Shown: positions 13,727-23,409 of the stretch, piece after piece
Position numbering within the stretch: the first letter of the stretch is position 1
Layout of the letters: each line of letters starts with the position of its first letter
NCBI GenBank assembly: GCA_910578825.1
Contig: CAJTSB010000029.1
Coordinates: 1-32,119, forward strand
Source: an uncultured Lachnospiraceae bacterium
GTDB lineage: Bacteria; Bacillota; Clostridia; Lachnospirales; Lachnospiraceae
DNA: 32,119 nt
Reading direction: 5' to 3'
The notes under the pieces: generated by a model
What the model saw: only the letters and a program-made list of their open reading frames with translations
Told to the model about the DNA's origin: nothing
Databases searched by the model: none
Made by a program: the position numbers and the translations under genes

Positions 13727-14701
13727 TTATCGGCTGAGGCTCTCGCAGATTTTGAACTGATACTCGGAAATTGCCTTCTCCATGGAAAGCGCCTCGTCAA
13801 TATCAAAATCAACAAATTCCCCATGACGATAACCAACCACACGGTTTGTTTTGCCCTGACACAACAAATCCACTGCCAGCGCGCCCATAGTCGAAGCATA
13901 AACACGGTCCTTACAGGTAGGACTTCCGCCACGCTGCATATGTCCCAGAATCGTAGCGCGCGTCTCTACGCCGGTCGCCGCCTCAATCCTCTTAGCCATA
14001 CTGGTGGAATGTCCGATACCTTCTGCATTGATGATAATATGATGTTTCTTGCCGCGTTTGCGGTTATTGATAATATTATTGACAAGTTTCTGCTCGTCAT
14101 AATCGTACTTCTCCGGCAGCAAAATATCCTCCGCACCGTTAGCAATTCCGCACCACAGCGCGATAAATCCCGCGCCTCTTCCCATAACCTCGATGATGGA
14201 ACATCTCTCATGGGAGGTTGAGGTATCGCGAACCTTGTCAATCGCATCCATCGCCGTATTGACTGCCGTATCAAATCCAATCGTGTACTCCGTACAGGCA
14301 ATATCCAGGTCAATTGTTCCGGGTATGCCAATCGTGTTGACGCCCAGAGACGCCAGTTTTTGCGCACCCTTAAAGGAACCGTCTCCGCCGATGACAACAA
14401 CGCCGTCAATACCGTGTTTCTTACAGATATCTGCGCCAAGCTGCTGTCCTTCCGGCGTCGTAAACTCCTTACACCTTGCCGTTGCCAGAATCGTACCGCC
14501 TCTCTGAATGATATCCGATACGCTTCTCGCCTCCAAATCTATAATCTCTTCCTGAAGAAGTCCTGCATATCCTCGTTTAATTCCTTTTACTTTCTTCCCG
14601 TTCGAAAGTGCCTGACGCACAACGGCACGGATTGCCGCATTCATTCCGGGCGCGTCGCCGCCGCTTGTCAATACTGCAATTGTTTCTATCTTTTTCGCCA
14701 T
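13727..14701 (-). CDS. pfkA: ATP-dependent 6-phosphofructokinase
   Basis: Commits fructose 6-phosphate to glycolysis. The 324 residues match bacterial ATP-PFK. The N-terminal motif is VLTSGGDAPGMNAAIR. GGDGSFKGA (Gly rather than Asp after GGD) and IPGTID (Gly rather than Lys) are the residues that mark ATP rather than pyrophosphate as phosphoryl donor. VMGRGAGFIAL and HMQRGGSP are also present. The catalytic loop reads TIDLD instead of the usual TIDND; the base Asp is kept but the next residue, normally Asn, is Leu. AGGAGGTAATTGTT precedes the ATG. It lies 91 bases downstream of dnaE, a neighbourhood widespread in Firmicutes, and just ahead of an RNA methyltransferase gene. Confidence 0.96.
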   Translation of the reverse strand: MAKKIETIAVLTSGGDAPGMNAAIRAVVRQALSNGKKVKGIKRGYAGLLQEEIIDLEARSVSDIIQRGGTILATARCKEFTTPEGQQLGADICKKHGIDGVVVIGGDGSFKGAQKLASLGVNTIGIPGTIDLDIACTEYTIGFDTAVNTAMDAIDKVRDTSTSHERCSIIEVMGRGAGFIALWCGIANGAEDILLPEKYDYDEQKLVNNIINNRKRGKKHHIIINAEGIGHSTSMAKRIEAATGVETRATILGHMQRGGSPTCKDRVYASTMGALAVDLLCQGKTNRVVGYRHGEFVDFDIDEALSMEKAISEYQFKICESLSR

Positions 14702-14757
14702 AACAATTACCTCCTGTCTCTATCTCAAGTTTCATTACATTCACAGTTCCGTATTCA

Positions 14758-14777
14758 TGCGCGGCTTTCTGCGCATA
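14758..14777. other. short inverted repeat between dnaE and pfkA
   Basis: ATGCGC and GCGCAT form a 6-bp inverted repeat with an eight-base loop in the 91-base gap. There is no U tract, so it is probably not a terminator. Cotranscription of dnaE and pfkA is the simplest reading. Confidence 0.3.
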
Positions 14778-14792
14778 ATATTTAACACTATT

Positions 14793-17700
14793 TTAATCTC
14801 TTTTGCCAATATTTTCAATATTCTTTTCTACAACTTTTACGTTATTTTCTCCCAGAAACTTAGTTAATCTGTTGACTATCTCCGGCGTTGCGGCAACGTT
14901 CCTGCTGGGTGGAAGTCGTTTCATCTGTTTCTCTCCGGAAATATAGATTACAATACTGTCCTTCCCGTCGCTGTCCTTTAACAGCTCAAATAACGCCTGC
15001 TCCTGTTTTTGATAATCTTCTCTGACCGGAAACTGCAACCAGAGTTCCTTTCTGGTATCGTCAAACGAATACATGCGCTCACAGATGAGCTTTCCATTCT
15101 TTTCCTCTTCAGTCGTCACCCGCCCGCGGATAAATACCTTTTCATCAATATTTAACAGGCGGCTGTTTGTCTCGTAATTCTTTGGAAAAATAATAACTTC
15201 CAGCGTTCCAACCAAATCCTCGATGGTAATGAATGCCATTGTCTGATTGTTTTTCGTATACTTGATGGTCTTGTCCACAATCATTCCGCCTACCATGGCA
15301 TTCTCGCCGTCCACGACTCTGGTCTGCCCGCTCTCTTCTTCCAGAAGGAAATCCGTCGTAACCCTGGTGATATTTTTGCGCCATTTCTGCTCATACTCCT
15401 CCAGAGGATGACCGCTGATATAGACGCCAAGCACTTCTTTCTCATACCCCAGATACGTCTCCTTCGGATACTCGCCTACATCCGGCAATTTTACCTGAAA
15501 ATCTGCTTTTTCTTCCTCTCCGGCAAGGTCAAACAACGTCATCTGCCCCGCCATGTTGTTTTTTTTGTCCCTGGAAATATGTTCCATAATTCCGGCATAC
15601 GCAATCATGCTCTGTTTCCTGGTGGCTCCCAGATGATCCAACGCACCCGATTTAATCAGGTTCTCCACCATCCTTTTATTGATATCACTGTCCGCCATGC
15701 GCGTTAAAAAGTCCACCAGCCCGGTAAACAATCCACGCTCCATGCGCTCTTTGCAAAGCTTTTCAATAAAGGTATGGCTGACGCTTTTTATCGCGGACAA
15801 TCCATAACGGATGGCATTTCCCGACACGGAAAAATCACTCTCTCCCTCGTTGATACTGGGCGGCAATACCGTAATTCCCATCTGGCGGCAGGAGAAAATA
15901 TATTCAGAGAGCTTTGAGATATGGTCCATGACGGAACTCATCAAAGCTGCCATATACTCTACAGGATAATAGTATTTCAAAAATGCAGTCTGATATGCCA
16001 CCACTGCATAGGCGGCAGCATGGGATTTGTTAAATGCATATTTAGCAAAATCCGTCATCTCGTCAAAAATTTTATTTGCCACCTGTTCGCTGATTCCATT
16101 GCTGATGCAGCCGGGAACCCCTTCTTCTTTGTTGCCATATACAAAGTTCCTGCGCTCCTTTTCCATGACTGAAGTTTTTTTCTTCGACATGGCACGCCGC
16201 ACCAGGTCGCTCCTTCCCAGCGTATACCCGGCAAGGTCGCGCACAATCTGCATAACCTGTTCCTGATAGACGATACAGCCGTAGGTCGGCTCCAGAATCG
16301 GCTCTAACTGCGGACAGTCATAGGTGATGGTCTGAGGATTATTCTTTCCCCGGATATATGCCGGGATAAAATCCATCGGACCCGGACGGTAGAGAGAAAT
16401 ACCTGCTATGATATCCTCCAAACTCTGCGGTTTCAGCTCCTTCATGAAGTTCTTCATGCCCGCGCTCTCCAACTGGAAAACGCCGTCTGTCCTGCCGGTT
16501 CCCAGAGATTCCAAAACCGGTTTATCGTCAAAATCTATCCTGTCAATATCAAAAAGCTCTGTTTCCGGAATGCCCGGATGTTTCGTCCTCTGACTGGTAT
16601 GAATGAGATTTACCGCGTGTTGAATAACGGTCAGGTTCCGAAGACCCAGAAAATCCATCTTCAAAAGTCCCAGTTCCTCTAAAGTCGTCATCGTAAACTG
16701 AGTCGTAATGGCCCCGTCGCTGCCTCTGGACAAAGGCACGAACTCATCCACTGCCTTCGAACTGATGACGACGCCCGCCGCATGCATGGAAGTATGCCTT
16801 GGCAGTCCTTCCAGACGCCTGGACATATCAATCAGCCTGTGTATGCTCTCATCATTTTCATACAGGCTCCTAAGCTCCGGATTCATCTGCAAAGCCTTAT
16901 CAATCGTAATTCCCAGCTCCATGGGAATCTGCTTGGCAACGCCGTCTACAAAAGCGTAAGGCAGATCCATGACTCTTCCCACATCCCGGATAACGCCCCG
17001 CGCCGCCATCGTACCGAAGGTAACAATCTGTACCACACGATCCCTGCCGTATTTCTCACTGACATAATCAATGACTTCCTGCCGCCGCTCCACGCAGAAA
17101 TCAATATCTATATCCGGCATCGTCACACGTTCCGGATTCAGAAAACGTTCAAAAATCAGACTGTAGCGGATAGGCTCAATATTCGTGATTTCCAGGGTGT
17201 AGGACACCAGGCTTCCGGCCGCGCTTCCGCGTCCCGGACCCACGGCAATACCGCTCTCCCTGGCAAAACGAATAAAATCCCATACGATTAAGAAATAATC
17301 CACATAACCCATCTGCTGAATGATATCAAGCTCATATTGCAGCTGCATTTTCAGCTCTTCGAATTTCATGGGCTCTTCCCTGCCAGGAATGTCCACAATA
17401 CCGTCTTTCGCCGGATATCGCCGCACCAGTCCTTCATGGCAGAGTCTGTTTAAGTATTCCCATGACGTAAACCCTTCGGGAACGTCAAACTTCGGCAATT
17501 TTGTCACACCGAACTCGATCTCCACATCGCAACGCTCTGCAATCTTCTGCGTATTGTCCAGGGCCTCCTGCGCATAAGGAAACAGGGCGCGCATTTCCTC
17601 TTCCGATTTAACATAATACTGCCCGCCCTCATAACGCATCCTGTTCTCATCTGATAGCTTTTTTCCGGTCTGAATGCAGAGCAGTATATCATGGGAATCC

Positions 17701-18344
17701 ACATCCGTCTCATACGTATAATGGACGTCGTTCGTTGCCACAAGCGCAATTCCGGTATCCTGGCTCAACCTCAGAAGCTGCTGATTCACGGTCTTTTGTT
17801 CTGGCAGCCCATGATCCTGCAGCTCCAGAAAATAATTCCCATGTCCAAAGGTTCTGTCATGCCACAGCGCCGCCTCCTTTGCCTCCTCATAAAAACCGCG
17901 CAGCAAAAGTTTCTGCACTTCTCCGGCGAGACATGCACTCAGCACGATCAACCCCTCATGGTAAGTCTCAAGCACTTCCCTGTCCACCCTTGGACGGTAA
18001 TAGTACCCCTCAGTGAAACCGCGGGAGACAATCTTCATCAGATTCTGATAGCCGGTATTATTCTCTGCAAGCAAAATCAGATGAAAGTAGCGGTCTTCCC
18101 CCTCCACTTTCTCACGGTCAAATCTTGATCCGGGCGCAACATAAACCTCACATCCTAAAATGGGCCTGACGCCCGCCTCTTTTGCCGCCCGATAGAAATC
18201 AATCACGCCGTACATAACGCCGTGATCCGTAATGGCGGCACTGTCCATGCCCAGCTCCTTCACACGGGCAACATATTCTTTTATTTTATTGGAGCCATCC
18301 AAAAGACTGTATTCCGTGTGAACGTGAAGATGTGCAAATGACAT
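14793..18344 (-). CDS. dnaE: DNA polymerase III alpha subunit
   Basis: Replicative DNA polymerase of the C family. The 1183 residues match DnaE rather than PolC, because there is no inserted exonuclease domain. Domain order is: PHP domain at residues 1 to about 270 (HLHVHTEYSLLDGS, then ITDHGVMYG); palm with catalytic aspartates in MPDIDIDFC near residue 415; fingers with GRSDLVRRAMSKKK near residue 720; helix-hairpin-helix region near 820-850; and a C-terminal OB fold (GGMIVDKTIKYTKNNQTMAF, GTLEVIIFP). I start at the ATG at 18344, MSFAHLHVHTEY, because GGAGGAAACC lies just upstream. The frame opens four codons earlier, within that site. It lies 68 bases after an amino acid transporter gene. 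Confidence 0.96.
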   Translation of the reverse strand: MSFAHLHVHTEYSLLDGSNKIKEYVARVKELGMDSAAITDHGVMYGVIDFYRAAKEAGVRPILGCEVYVAPGSRFDREKVEGEDRYFHLILLAENNTGYQNLMKIVSRGFTEGYYYRPRVDREVLETYHEGLIVLSACLAGEVQKLLLRGFYEEAKEAALWHDRTFGHGNYFLELQDHGLPEQKTVNQQLLRLSQDTGIALVATNDVHYTYETDVDSHDILLCIQTGKKLSDENRMRYEGGQYYVKSEEEMRALFPYAQEALDNTQKIAERCDVEIEFGVTKLPKFDVPEGFTSWEYLNRLCHEGLVRRYPAKDGIVDIPGREEPMKFEELKMQLQYELDIIQQMGYVDYFLIVWDFIRFARESGIAVGPGRGSAAGSLVSYTLEITNIEPIRYSLIFERFLNPERVTMPDIDIDFCVERRQEVIDYVSEKYGRDRVVQIVTFGTMAARGVIRDVGRVMDLPYAFVDGVAKQIPMELGITIDKALQMNPELRSLYENDESIHRLIDMSRRLEGLPRHTSMHAAGVVISSKAVDEFVPLSRGSDGAITTQFTMTTLEELGLLKMDFLGLRNLTVIQHAVNLIHTSQRTKHPGIPETELFDIDRIDFDDKPVLESLGTGRTDGVFQLESAGMKNFMKELKPQSLEDIIAGISLYRPGPMDFIPAYIRGKNNPQTITYDCPQLEPILEPTYGCIVYQEQVMQIVRDLAGYTLGRSDLVRRAMSKKKTSVMEKERRNFVYGNKEEGVPGCISNGISEQVANKIFDEMTDFAKYAFNKSHAAAYAVVAYQTAFLKYYYPVEYMAALMSSVMDHISKLSEYIFSCRQMGITVLPPSINEGESDFSVSGNAIRYGLSAIKSVSHTFIEKLCKERMERGLFTGLVDFLTRMADSDINKRMVENLIKSGALDHLGATRKQSMIAYAGIMEHISRDKKNNMAGQMTLFDLAGEEEKADFQVKLPDVGEYPKETYLGYEKEVLGVYISGHPLEEYEQKWRKNITRVTTDFLLEEESGQTRVVDGENAMVGGMIVDKTIKYTKNNQTMAFITIEDLVGTLEVIIFPKNYETNSRLLNIDEKVFIRGRVTTEEEKNGKLICERMYSFDDTRKELWLQFPVREDYQKQEQALFELLKDSDGKDSIVIYISGEKQMKRLPPSRNVAATPEIVNRLTKFLGENNVKVVEKNIENIGKRD

Positions 18345-18412
18345 GGTTTCCTCCATTTCATATCGTTAATCGCTTTTGTATATAACATTTTCGATAAGAA
18401 ATCCTATAAACT

Positions 18413-19139
<727 letters not shown>

Positions 19140-19150
<11 letters not shown>

Positions 19151-19829
19151 TGACCCTCAGCCTCCTTTCCATTCTGTTTACGCACCAGGAAAGCCCGGTC
19201 ACCAATAAAAGATAAATCAGGGCAACTGCAACCAGCGGCATAAATGCCGAGAAAGTAATTCCCCGGATAATATCTCCGCCGTGCGTCAAATCCGTCAGAC
19301 CAATATAACCGCTGATAGAAGTCTCTTTCAGCAGCACAATAAATTCATTTCCCAGCGCCGGCAGCACGTTTTTGAATGCCTGCGGCACAATAATAAACTG
19401 CATGGTCTGACGATAATTCAAACCAAGGCTTCTTCCTGCCTCAAACTGTCCTTCATCCACAGACATAATGCCGGAGCGAACAATCTCTGCCACGTATGCG
19501 CCGGAATTCAGACCGAATGCCACAACCGCCACAAAAATCTTCGAGACATTTGCCGCTGCAAAAATAACATAATATGTAATCAAAACCTGAAGCATCGTGG
19601 GCGTTCCACGCATCACCGTCAGGTATACCTGACAGATGAAATTGGCTATTTTCATCCGTCCGGTCCTGTCATATCCGGAACGGATAATTGCCACCAGAAA
19701 TCCCACAACAATTCCCACCAGCACAGCAAAAAAAGAAATAATCAGGGTATTGACAAATCCTTCTGCGATATACCGGTACCGGTTATCTATGATAAAATTC
19801 CGTGTAAATTCATCGATAAAACTCTGCAC
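19140..19829 (-). CDS. polar amino acid ABC transporter permease (HisM/GlnP-like)
   Basis: Membrane subunit of the amino acid importer, 229 residues with about five hydrophobic helices. The N-terminal stretch NTLIISFFAVLVGIVVGFLVAII and the cytoplasmic motif RSLGLNYRQTMQFIIVPQAFKNVLP (an EAA-loop variant of this family, near residues 130-155) identify it. The start is a GTG at 19829 with AGGAGG 10 bases upstream. It begins 14 bases after the binding-protein stop and overlaps the ATPase gene by 11 bases. With a single permease gene, the transporter probably works as a permease homodimer. Confidence 0.94.
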
Positions 19830-19843
19830 AGCAGTCTTTCCTC

Positions 19844-20644
19844 CTATTTTGCACGAACGATGATTACCTGTTTCGCTTTCGCATACGTATCACTGAAATC
19901 AATACTCTGTAATCTCTCTTCATTGACAGTCATGCCTGCCACGCCGATGTCTGCCTTGCCAGACTGTACTGCGTTGATGATAGCGTCAAAATCCATATCA
20001 AGAATCTCAAGTTCCATGCCAAGCTTATCTGCAACCGCCTGTGCCATATCGGCGTCAATTCCCACAATCTCGTTATTTTCATAATATTCATACGGTTTAA
20101 ATGCCGCATTCGTTGCCATTACCAGCTTGCCGCCGGAACGGTCAACATCTGCCGGAGACTCGTATGGGCAGGTACCCATGGTATCGTCGCCAGTATAATT
20201 TGCCATAATCTGGTCTAAGGTGCCGTCTGATTTGAGCTCCGCAAGCGCTGCATTGATTTTATCTTTCAGCTCTGAGTTATCCTTGGCAATCGCAATCGCA
20301 TATTCTTCATCGGTATACTCGGTATCCAAAACCGTCAGATCATTGTTCTGGTCTACAAACGCCTTTGCCGGTTCAGAATCGATGACAACACAGTCAATCT
20401 TGCCCTGCTTTAAGGACTGTACTGCATCCGCACCCTTTTTATAACGCTCTATTGTCGTGCTGCTGTCGTCCTTAAACGCATCCGTTACCAGCGTATCGCC
20501 TGTCGTTCCAAGCTGAACGCCAATCTTCCTGCCTGCCATATCATCCGGGGAATGAACCATGTTTGCGGGAACCCCGCATCCCATAATCCCTGTCAGCATT
20601 GCACCTGCCAACAACATTGCTGCTAATTTTTTTCCAAATTTCAT
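19844..20644 (-). CDS. polar amino acid-binding lipoprotein (SBP_bac_3)
   Basis: Extracellular ligand-binding component, 266 residues. A lipoprotein signal ends in the lipobox TGIMGC with Cys23. The mature part is a family 3 solute-binding protein: GRKIGVQLGTTGDT, the hinge segment KLVMATNAAFKPYEYYENNEIVGIDADM, and GKADIGVAGMTVNEERLQSIDFSDTYA near the C-terminus. The order is circularly shifted compared with many relatives, because the second lobe motif (VMATNAAFKPYEY) comes after about 165 residues instead of right after the signal. The FKPYEY...D motif suggests a polar amino acid ligand that I cannot specify. AGGAGGACAAGATT precedes the ATG. Confidence 0.92.
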   Translation of the reverse strand: MKFGKKLAAMLLAGAMLTGIMGCGVPANMVHSPDDMAGRKIGVQLGTTGDTLVTDAFKDDSSTTIERYKKGADAVQSLKQGKIDCVVIDSEPAKAFVDQNNDLTVLDTEYTDEEYAIAIAKDNSELKDKINAALAELKSDGTLDQIMANYTGDDTMGTCPYESPADVDRSGGKLVMATNAAFKPYEYYENNEIVGIDADMAQAVADKLGMELEILDMDFDAIINAVQSGKADIGVAGMTVNEERLQSIDFSDTYAKAKQVIIVRAK

Positions 20645-20725
20645 AATCTTGTCCTCCTGCCTTTCATATAATATACCGGATTCTGTTGTTTCCGGTCAAA
20701 ATTGTATAAATATACGCTATTTTGT

Positions 20726-20754
20726 ATTTTATAATAATTATAGAGAAAAATCAA
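20726..20754 (-). promoter_or_regulatory. promoter of the amino acid transporter operon
   Basis: On the minus strand TTGATT (20754-20749), a 17-base spacer and TAAAAT (20731-20726). The start would be near 20719, about 75 bases before the lipoprotein ATG. A small ACCGG/CCGGT hairpin lies in the leader, but no T-box or riboswitch is recognisable. Confidence 0.55.
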
Positions 20755-20766
20755 CCCGAAAGTTAG

Positions 20767-20795
20767 TTGCAATTTTTCTCCTGTACTGCTACAAT
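20767..20795 (+). promoter_or_regulatory. promoter of the CPBP protease gene
   Basis: TTGCAA (20767-20772), a 17-base spacer and TACAAT (20790-20795). It diverges from the amino acid transporter promoter, with the two -35 boxes 12 bp apart. The leader to the ATG at 20833 is about 30 bases. Confidence 0.65.
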
Positions 20796-20832
20796 AATAC
20801 AATAATGTTTTTCAGGAAAGGACAACTGTATT

Positions 20833-21747
20833 ATGAAATTATCAAAAAGAATCGGCGGAATCCTGTTCTGCCTGCTCCCGGTGCTTCTCGCTTTTGCAAT
20901 TCAGCTTGTAGTATCCTTTGCGGGAGTGTTTCTGAAAATCTTCCTGGCAATTTTTTCAAACCGGGAACTTTTCACTGGCAATACCACAGATACAAACGCC
21001 ATCATCAGCTCTGCGCTTAATTCTGTCATGGGCTCTCTGATGGACAGTCAGTTCCTTGCCGGAATCTCCGCGGTTTATGCGGTAATTGCCGCTCTGGCTC
21101 TCGGATTCTGGTACTGGAAACGTTTCTGTCCCCACAAGCAGCCCCGGCGGGAAGTCTCTTCCATTATCAACCTTCCGATGATCGGCGGGCTTATCCTGCT
21201 GATGCTTGGTATGCAATACATATCCACTTATATTATCATGCTGCTTGCCACCATCAATCCCGGCTGGTACCAGACCTATGAGGAATTAATGAAGAGCATT
21301 GGATTCGGAAATGTAACGCCGATACTTGCCCTGTATTCCATTCTGATTGCACCCATCAGTGAAGAATTGATTTTCCGAGGCGTCACGATGAAATATGCTA
21401 CAAAGGTTCTGCCGTTTCTGGCGGCAAACATCCTGCAGGCATTTTTATTCGGACTGTTCCATGCGAACATGATTCAGGGCACTTATGCATTTGTGGTAGG
21501 GCTTTTCTGCGGATATGTGTGCTACAAAGGCGGCAGCCTCTATCTGTCCATCCTCTTCCATATGCTGTTCAATCTCTGGGGGACATTTGCACCGGAAATT
21601 TTAAACTACAGCGGAACATCGATTCTTCTGCATATTTTCATCTTTGCAGCAGCCATATGTGTAGCCCTTGCAGGGGTATTTTTGTATCAGAAAGGCATCC
21701 GGCAGCGTCCTCCAATGAGGACGGTTGTTTCAGACAATCAAAATTAA
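20833..21747 (+). CDS. CPBP family intramembrane glutamic endopeptidase (CAAX protease-like)
   Basis: A polytopic membrane protein of 304 residues, about eight hydrophobic segments. The CPBP/Abi motifs are complete: motif 1 EELIFRG (EEXXXR) near residue 177, motif 2 FGLFHANMIQ (FXXXH) near residue 210, and motif 3 HMLFN (HXXXN) near residue 242. Members cleave within membranes or act in bacteriocin self-immunity or peptide maturation; the substrate here is unknown. CAGGAAAGGACAACTGTATT precedes the ATG. It is a single-gene unit with its own promoter and a strong terminator, and no bacteriocin gene is beside it. The Cys-repeat peptide lies about 8 kb away, and any link between them would be speculation. 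Confidence 0.92.
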   Translation: MKLSKRIGGILFCLLPVLLAFAIQLVVSFAGVFLKIFLAIFSNRELFTGNTTDTNAIISSALNSVMGSLMDSQFLAGISAVYAVIAALALGFWYWKRFCPHKQPRREVSSIINLPMIGGLILLMLGMQYISTYIIMLLATINPGWYQTYEELMKSIGFGNVTPILALYSILIAPISEELIFRGVTMKYATKVLPFLAANILQAFLFGLFHANMIQGTYAFVVGLFCGYVCYKGGSLYLSILFHMLFNLWGTFAPEILNYSGTSILLHIFIFAAAICVALAGVFLYQKGIRQRPPMRTVVSDNQN

Positions 21748-21767
21748 CACTGTCTCGCATTTATATT

Positions 21768-21825
21768 GTCAGGGAGCGGAAAGAAACAAAGATCATTTCC
21801 TTCCGCTCCCTGACATCTTTTATTT
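21768..21825 (+). terminator. intrinsic terminator after the CPBP protease gene
   Basis: GTCAGGGAGCGGAA (21768-21781) pairs perfectly with TTCCGCTCCCTGAC (21801-21814), a 14-bp stem. The plus strand continues ATCTTTTATTTATTTT. The isomerase gene converges on it and stops at 21843, so it may also end transcripts from the other side (AATATAAAT there). Confidence 0.88.
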
Positions 21826-21842
21826 ATTTTAGCATAACAACA

Positions 21843-23318
21843 CTACGCAAATGGATTTTCCGTCGGATACATCATACCCTTCGGCTGGTTAAAATTAATT
21901 TCCTCCACCGGAACGCCCACATATTTGAATACTTCGTACAAAGCCTTTCCAAAATGTCCGAACGCGACAGCTCCGTGATGGGGATAGTTTTTCTCGATCA
22001 GTACATGGCGGTAAAACCTGCCCATCTCAGGAATTGCAAATACACCGATAGCGCCAAAGGAACGGGTGGCAACCGGAAGAACCTCACCCTGCGCGATATA
22101 TGCGCGGATTTTGGCGTCAGAAGTGCTCTGCAAACGATAAAATGTAATATCTCCCGGTACAATATCTCCCTCCAACGTTCCGTTCGTCACCTCAACGGGA
22201 AGACTTCTTGCCATGATAAGCTGGTATTTCATCTCACAAAATGACAGCTTACCGGACGCCGTATTTCCACAGTGGAATCCCATAAAGGTATCTTTCAGTG
22301 TGTAATCGTATTTGCCTTTCATTTCACTCTCATACATATCTGCCGGAACGGAATTGTTGATGTCAAGAAGCGTCACCGCATCCTGGCTGATAACCGTGCC
22401 GATAAATTCACTGAGCGCGCCATAAATATCCACTTCGCATGAAACCGGAATTCCTCTCTGCGTCAGGCGGCTGTTAACATAACAGGGAACAAAGCCAAAC
22501 TGCGTCTGAAATGCCGGCCAGCATTTTCCGGCAATCGTCACATACTCACGACTTCCTTTGTGCTTTTCCACCCAGTCAAGAAGGGTAAGCTCATACTGCG
22601 CCAGTTTTGCCAGAATTTCCGGTTTCTTATTGCCTGCGCCAAGTTCCTGTTCCATCTCGGTCACAACCTGCGGAATTCTCTCATCTCCTGCATGGTTATT
22701 GAAGGCTTCAAAAAGATCAAGCTCCGAGTTCTCCTCAATCTCCACGCCGAGGTTGTAAAGCTGCTTTATGGGCGCGTTACATGCGAGAAAGTTCTCCGGT
22801 CGCGGTCCGAAAGAGATAATTTTCAGACTGTTCAGACCGATGATAGCTCTGGAAACCGGTTCAAACTCATGAATCATGTCCGCACATTCTTCCGCTGTTC
22901 CTACCGGATACTCCGGAATATAAGCTTTCAAATTGCGCAGTTTCAGATTATAGCTGGCATTCAATACACCGCAGTAAGCATCTCCTCTCCCCTGAATCAA
23001 ATTATCCCCGGTCTCCTCTGCCGCTGCAACGACCATTGCCGGACCGTTAAATTCCTTCACCAACAATGTTTCCGGCGTCTCCGGCCCGAAGTTTCCAAGA
23101 TAGACCACCAACGCGTTACAGCCTGCCTGCGTAATGTCTGCAAGCGCCTTGCGCATATCCATTTCATTCTCCACGCAAATGGGGCATTCGTAAATTTCCC
23201 CATATTTGTCCTGATATGCTTTTACGACAGCCTTCCTTCTATTCTCGGAAAGCGTCATCGGAAAGCAGTCTCTGCTCACCGCTACAATTGCAATTTTTTC
23301 CTTTGGCATGTTATTCAT
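21843..23318 (-). CDS. L-fucose/L-arabinose isomerase family sugar isomerase
   Basis: A ketol isomerase of 491 residues with the fucose/arabinose isomerase fold. Likely metal ligands can be seen: Glu in SCEVDIYGALSEF and Asp in TLLDINNSVP near residues 300-325, then His in MGFHCGNTASGKLSF and the HHGAVAFGHFGKAL block near the C-terminus. The N-terminal domain (IAIVAVSRDCFPMTLSENRR, then VVYLGNFGPETPETLL) matches this superfamily. It is not XylA, which is a TIM-barrel of another family. The upstream gene is a xylulokinase, 91 bases away, so the product may be D-xylulose or a related ketopentose, but the substrate (D-arabinose, L-arabinose, D-lyxose or another) is open. AAGGAG lies 11 bases before the ATG at 23318. 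Confidence 0.85.
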   Translation of the reverse strand: MNNMPKEKIAIVAVSRDCFPMTLSENRRKAVVKAYQDKYGEIYECPICVENEMDMRKALADITQAGCNALVVYLGNFGPETPETLLVKEFNGPAMVVAAAEETGDNLIQGRGDAYCGVLNASYNLKLRNLKAYIPEYPVGTAEECADMIHEFEPVSRAIIGLNSLKIISFGPRPENFLACNAPIKQLYNLGVEIEENSELDLFEAFNNHAGDERIPQVVTEMEQELGAGNKKPEILAKLAQYELTLLDWVEKHKGSREYVTIAGKCWPAFQTQFGFVPCYVNSRLTQRGIPVSCEVDIYGALSEFIGTVISQDAVTLLDINNSVPADMYESEMKGKYDYTLKDTFMGFHCGNTASGKLSFCEMKYQLIMARSLPVEVTNGTLEGDIVPGDITFYRLQSTSDAKIRAYIAQGEVLPVATRSFGAIGVFAIPEMGRFYRHVLIEKNYPHHGAVAFGHFGKALYEVFKYVGVPVEEINFNQPKGMMYPTENPFA

Positions 23319-23409
23319 AATACCTGGTTCTCCTTCCTTCTTCTGCTATATTTCTAACCCGCACAGAGAATGTCCCTGTGCAGACTGTAAAAACGTATCT
23401 GCCACCCTG

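Noticed and set aside
19281..20084. 267-codon plus-strand ORF
   Set aside because: It is antisense to the amino acid transporter permease and binding-protein genes, both of which have complete motifs. The product is His/Asn/Cys-rich with no domain.
20645..20725. T-box or other riboswitch in the amino acid transporter leader
   Set aside because: The leader is only about 75 bases, with one 5-bp hairpin and no specifier loop, antiterminator motif or terminator.
22560..23357. 265-codon plus-strand ORF
   Set aside because: It is antisense to the isomerase gene and has no domain, ribosome binding site or promoter.
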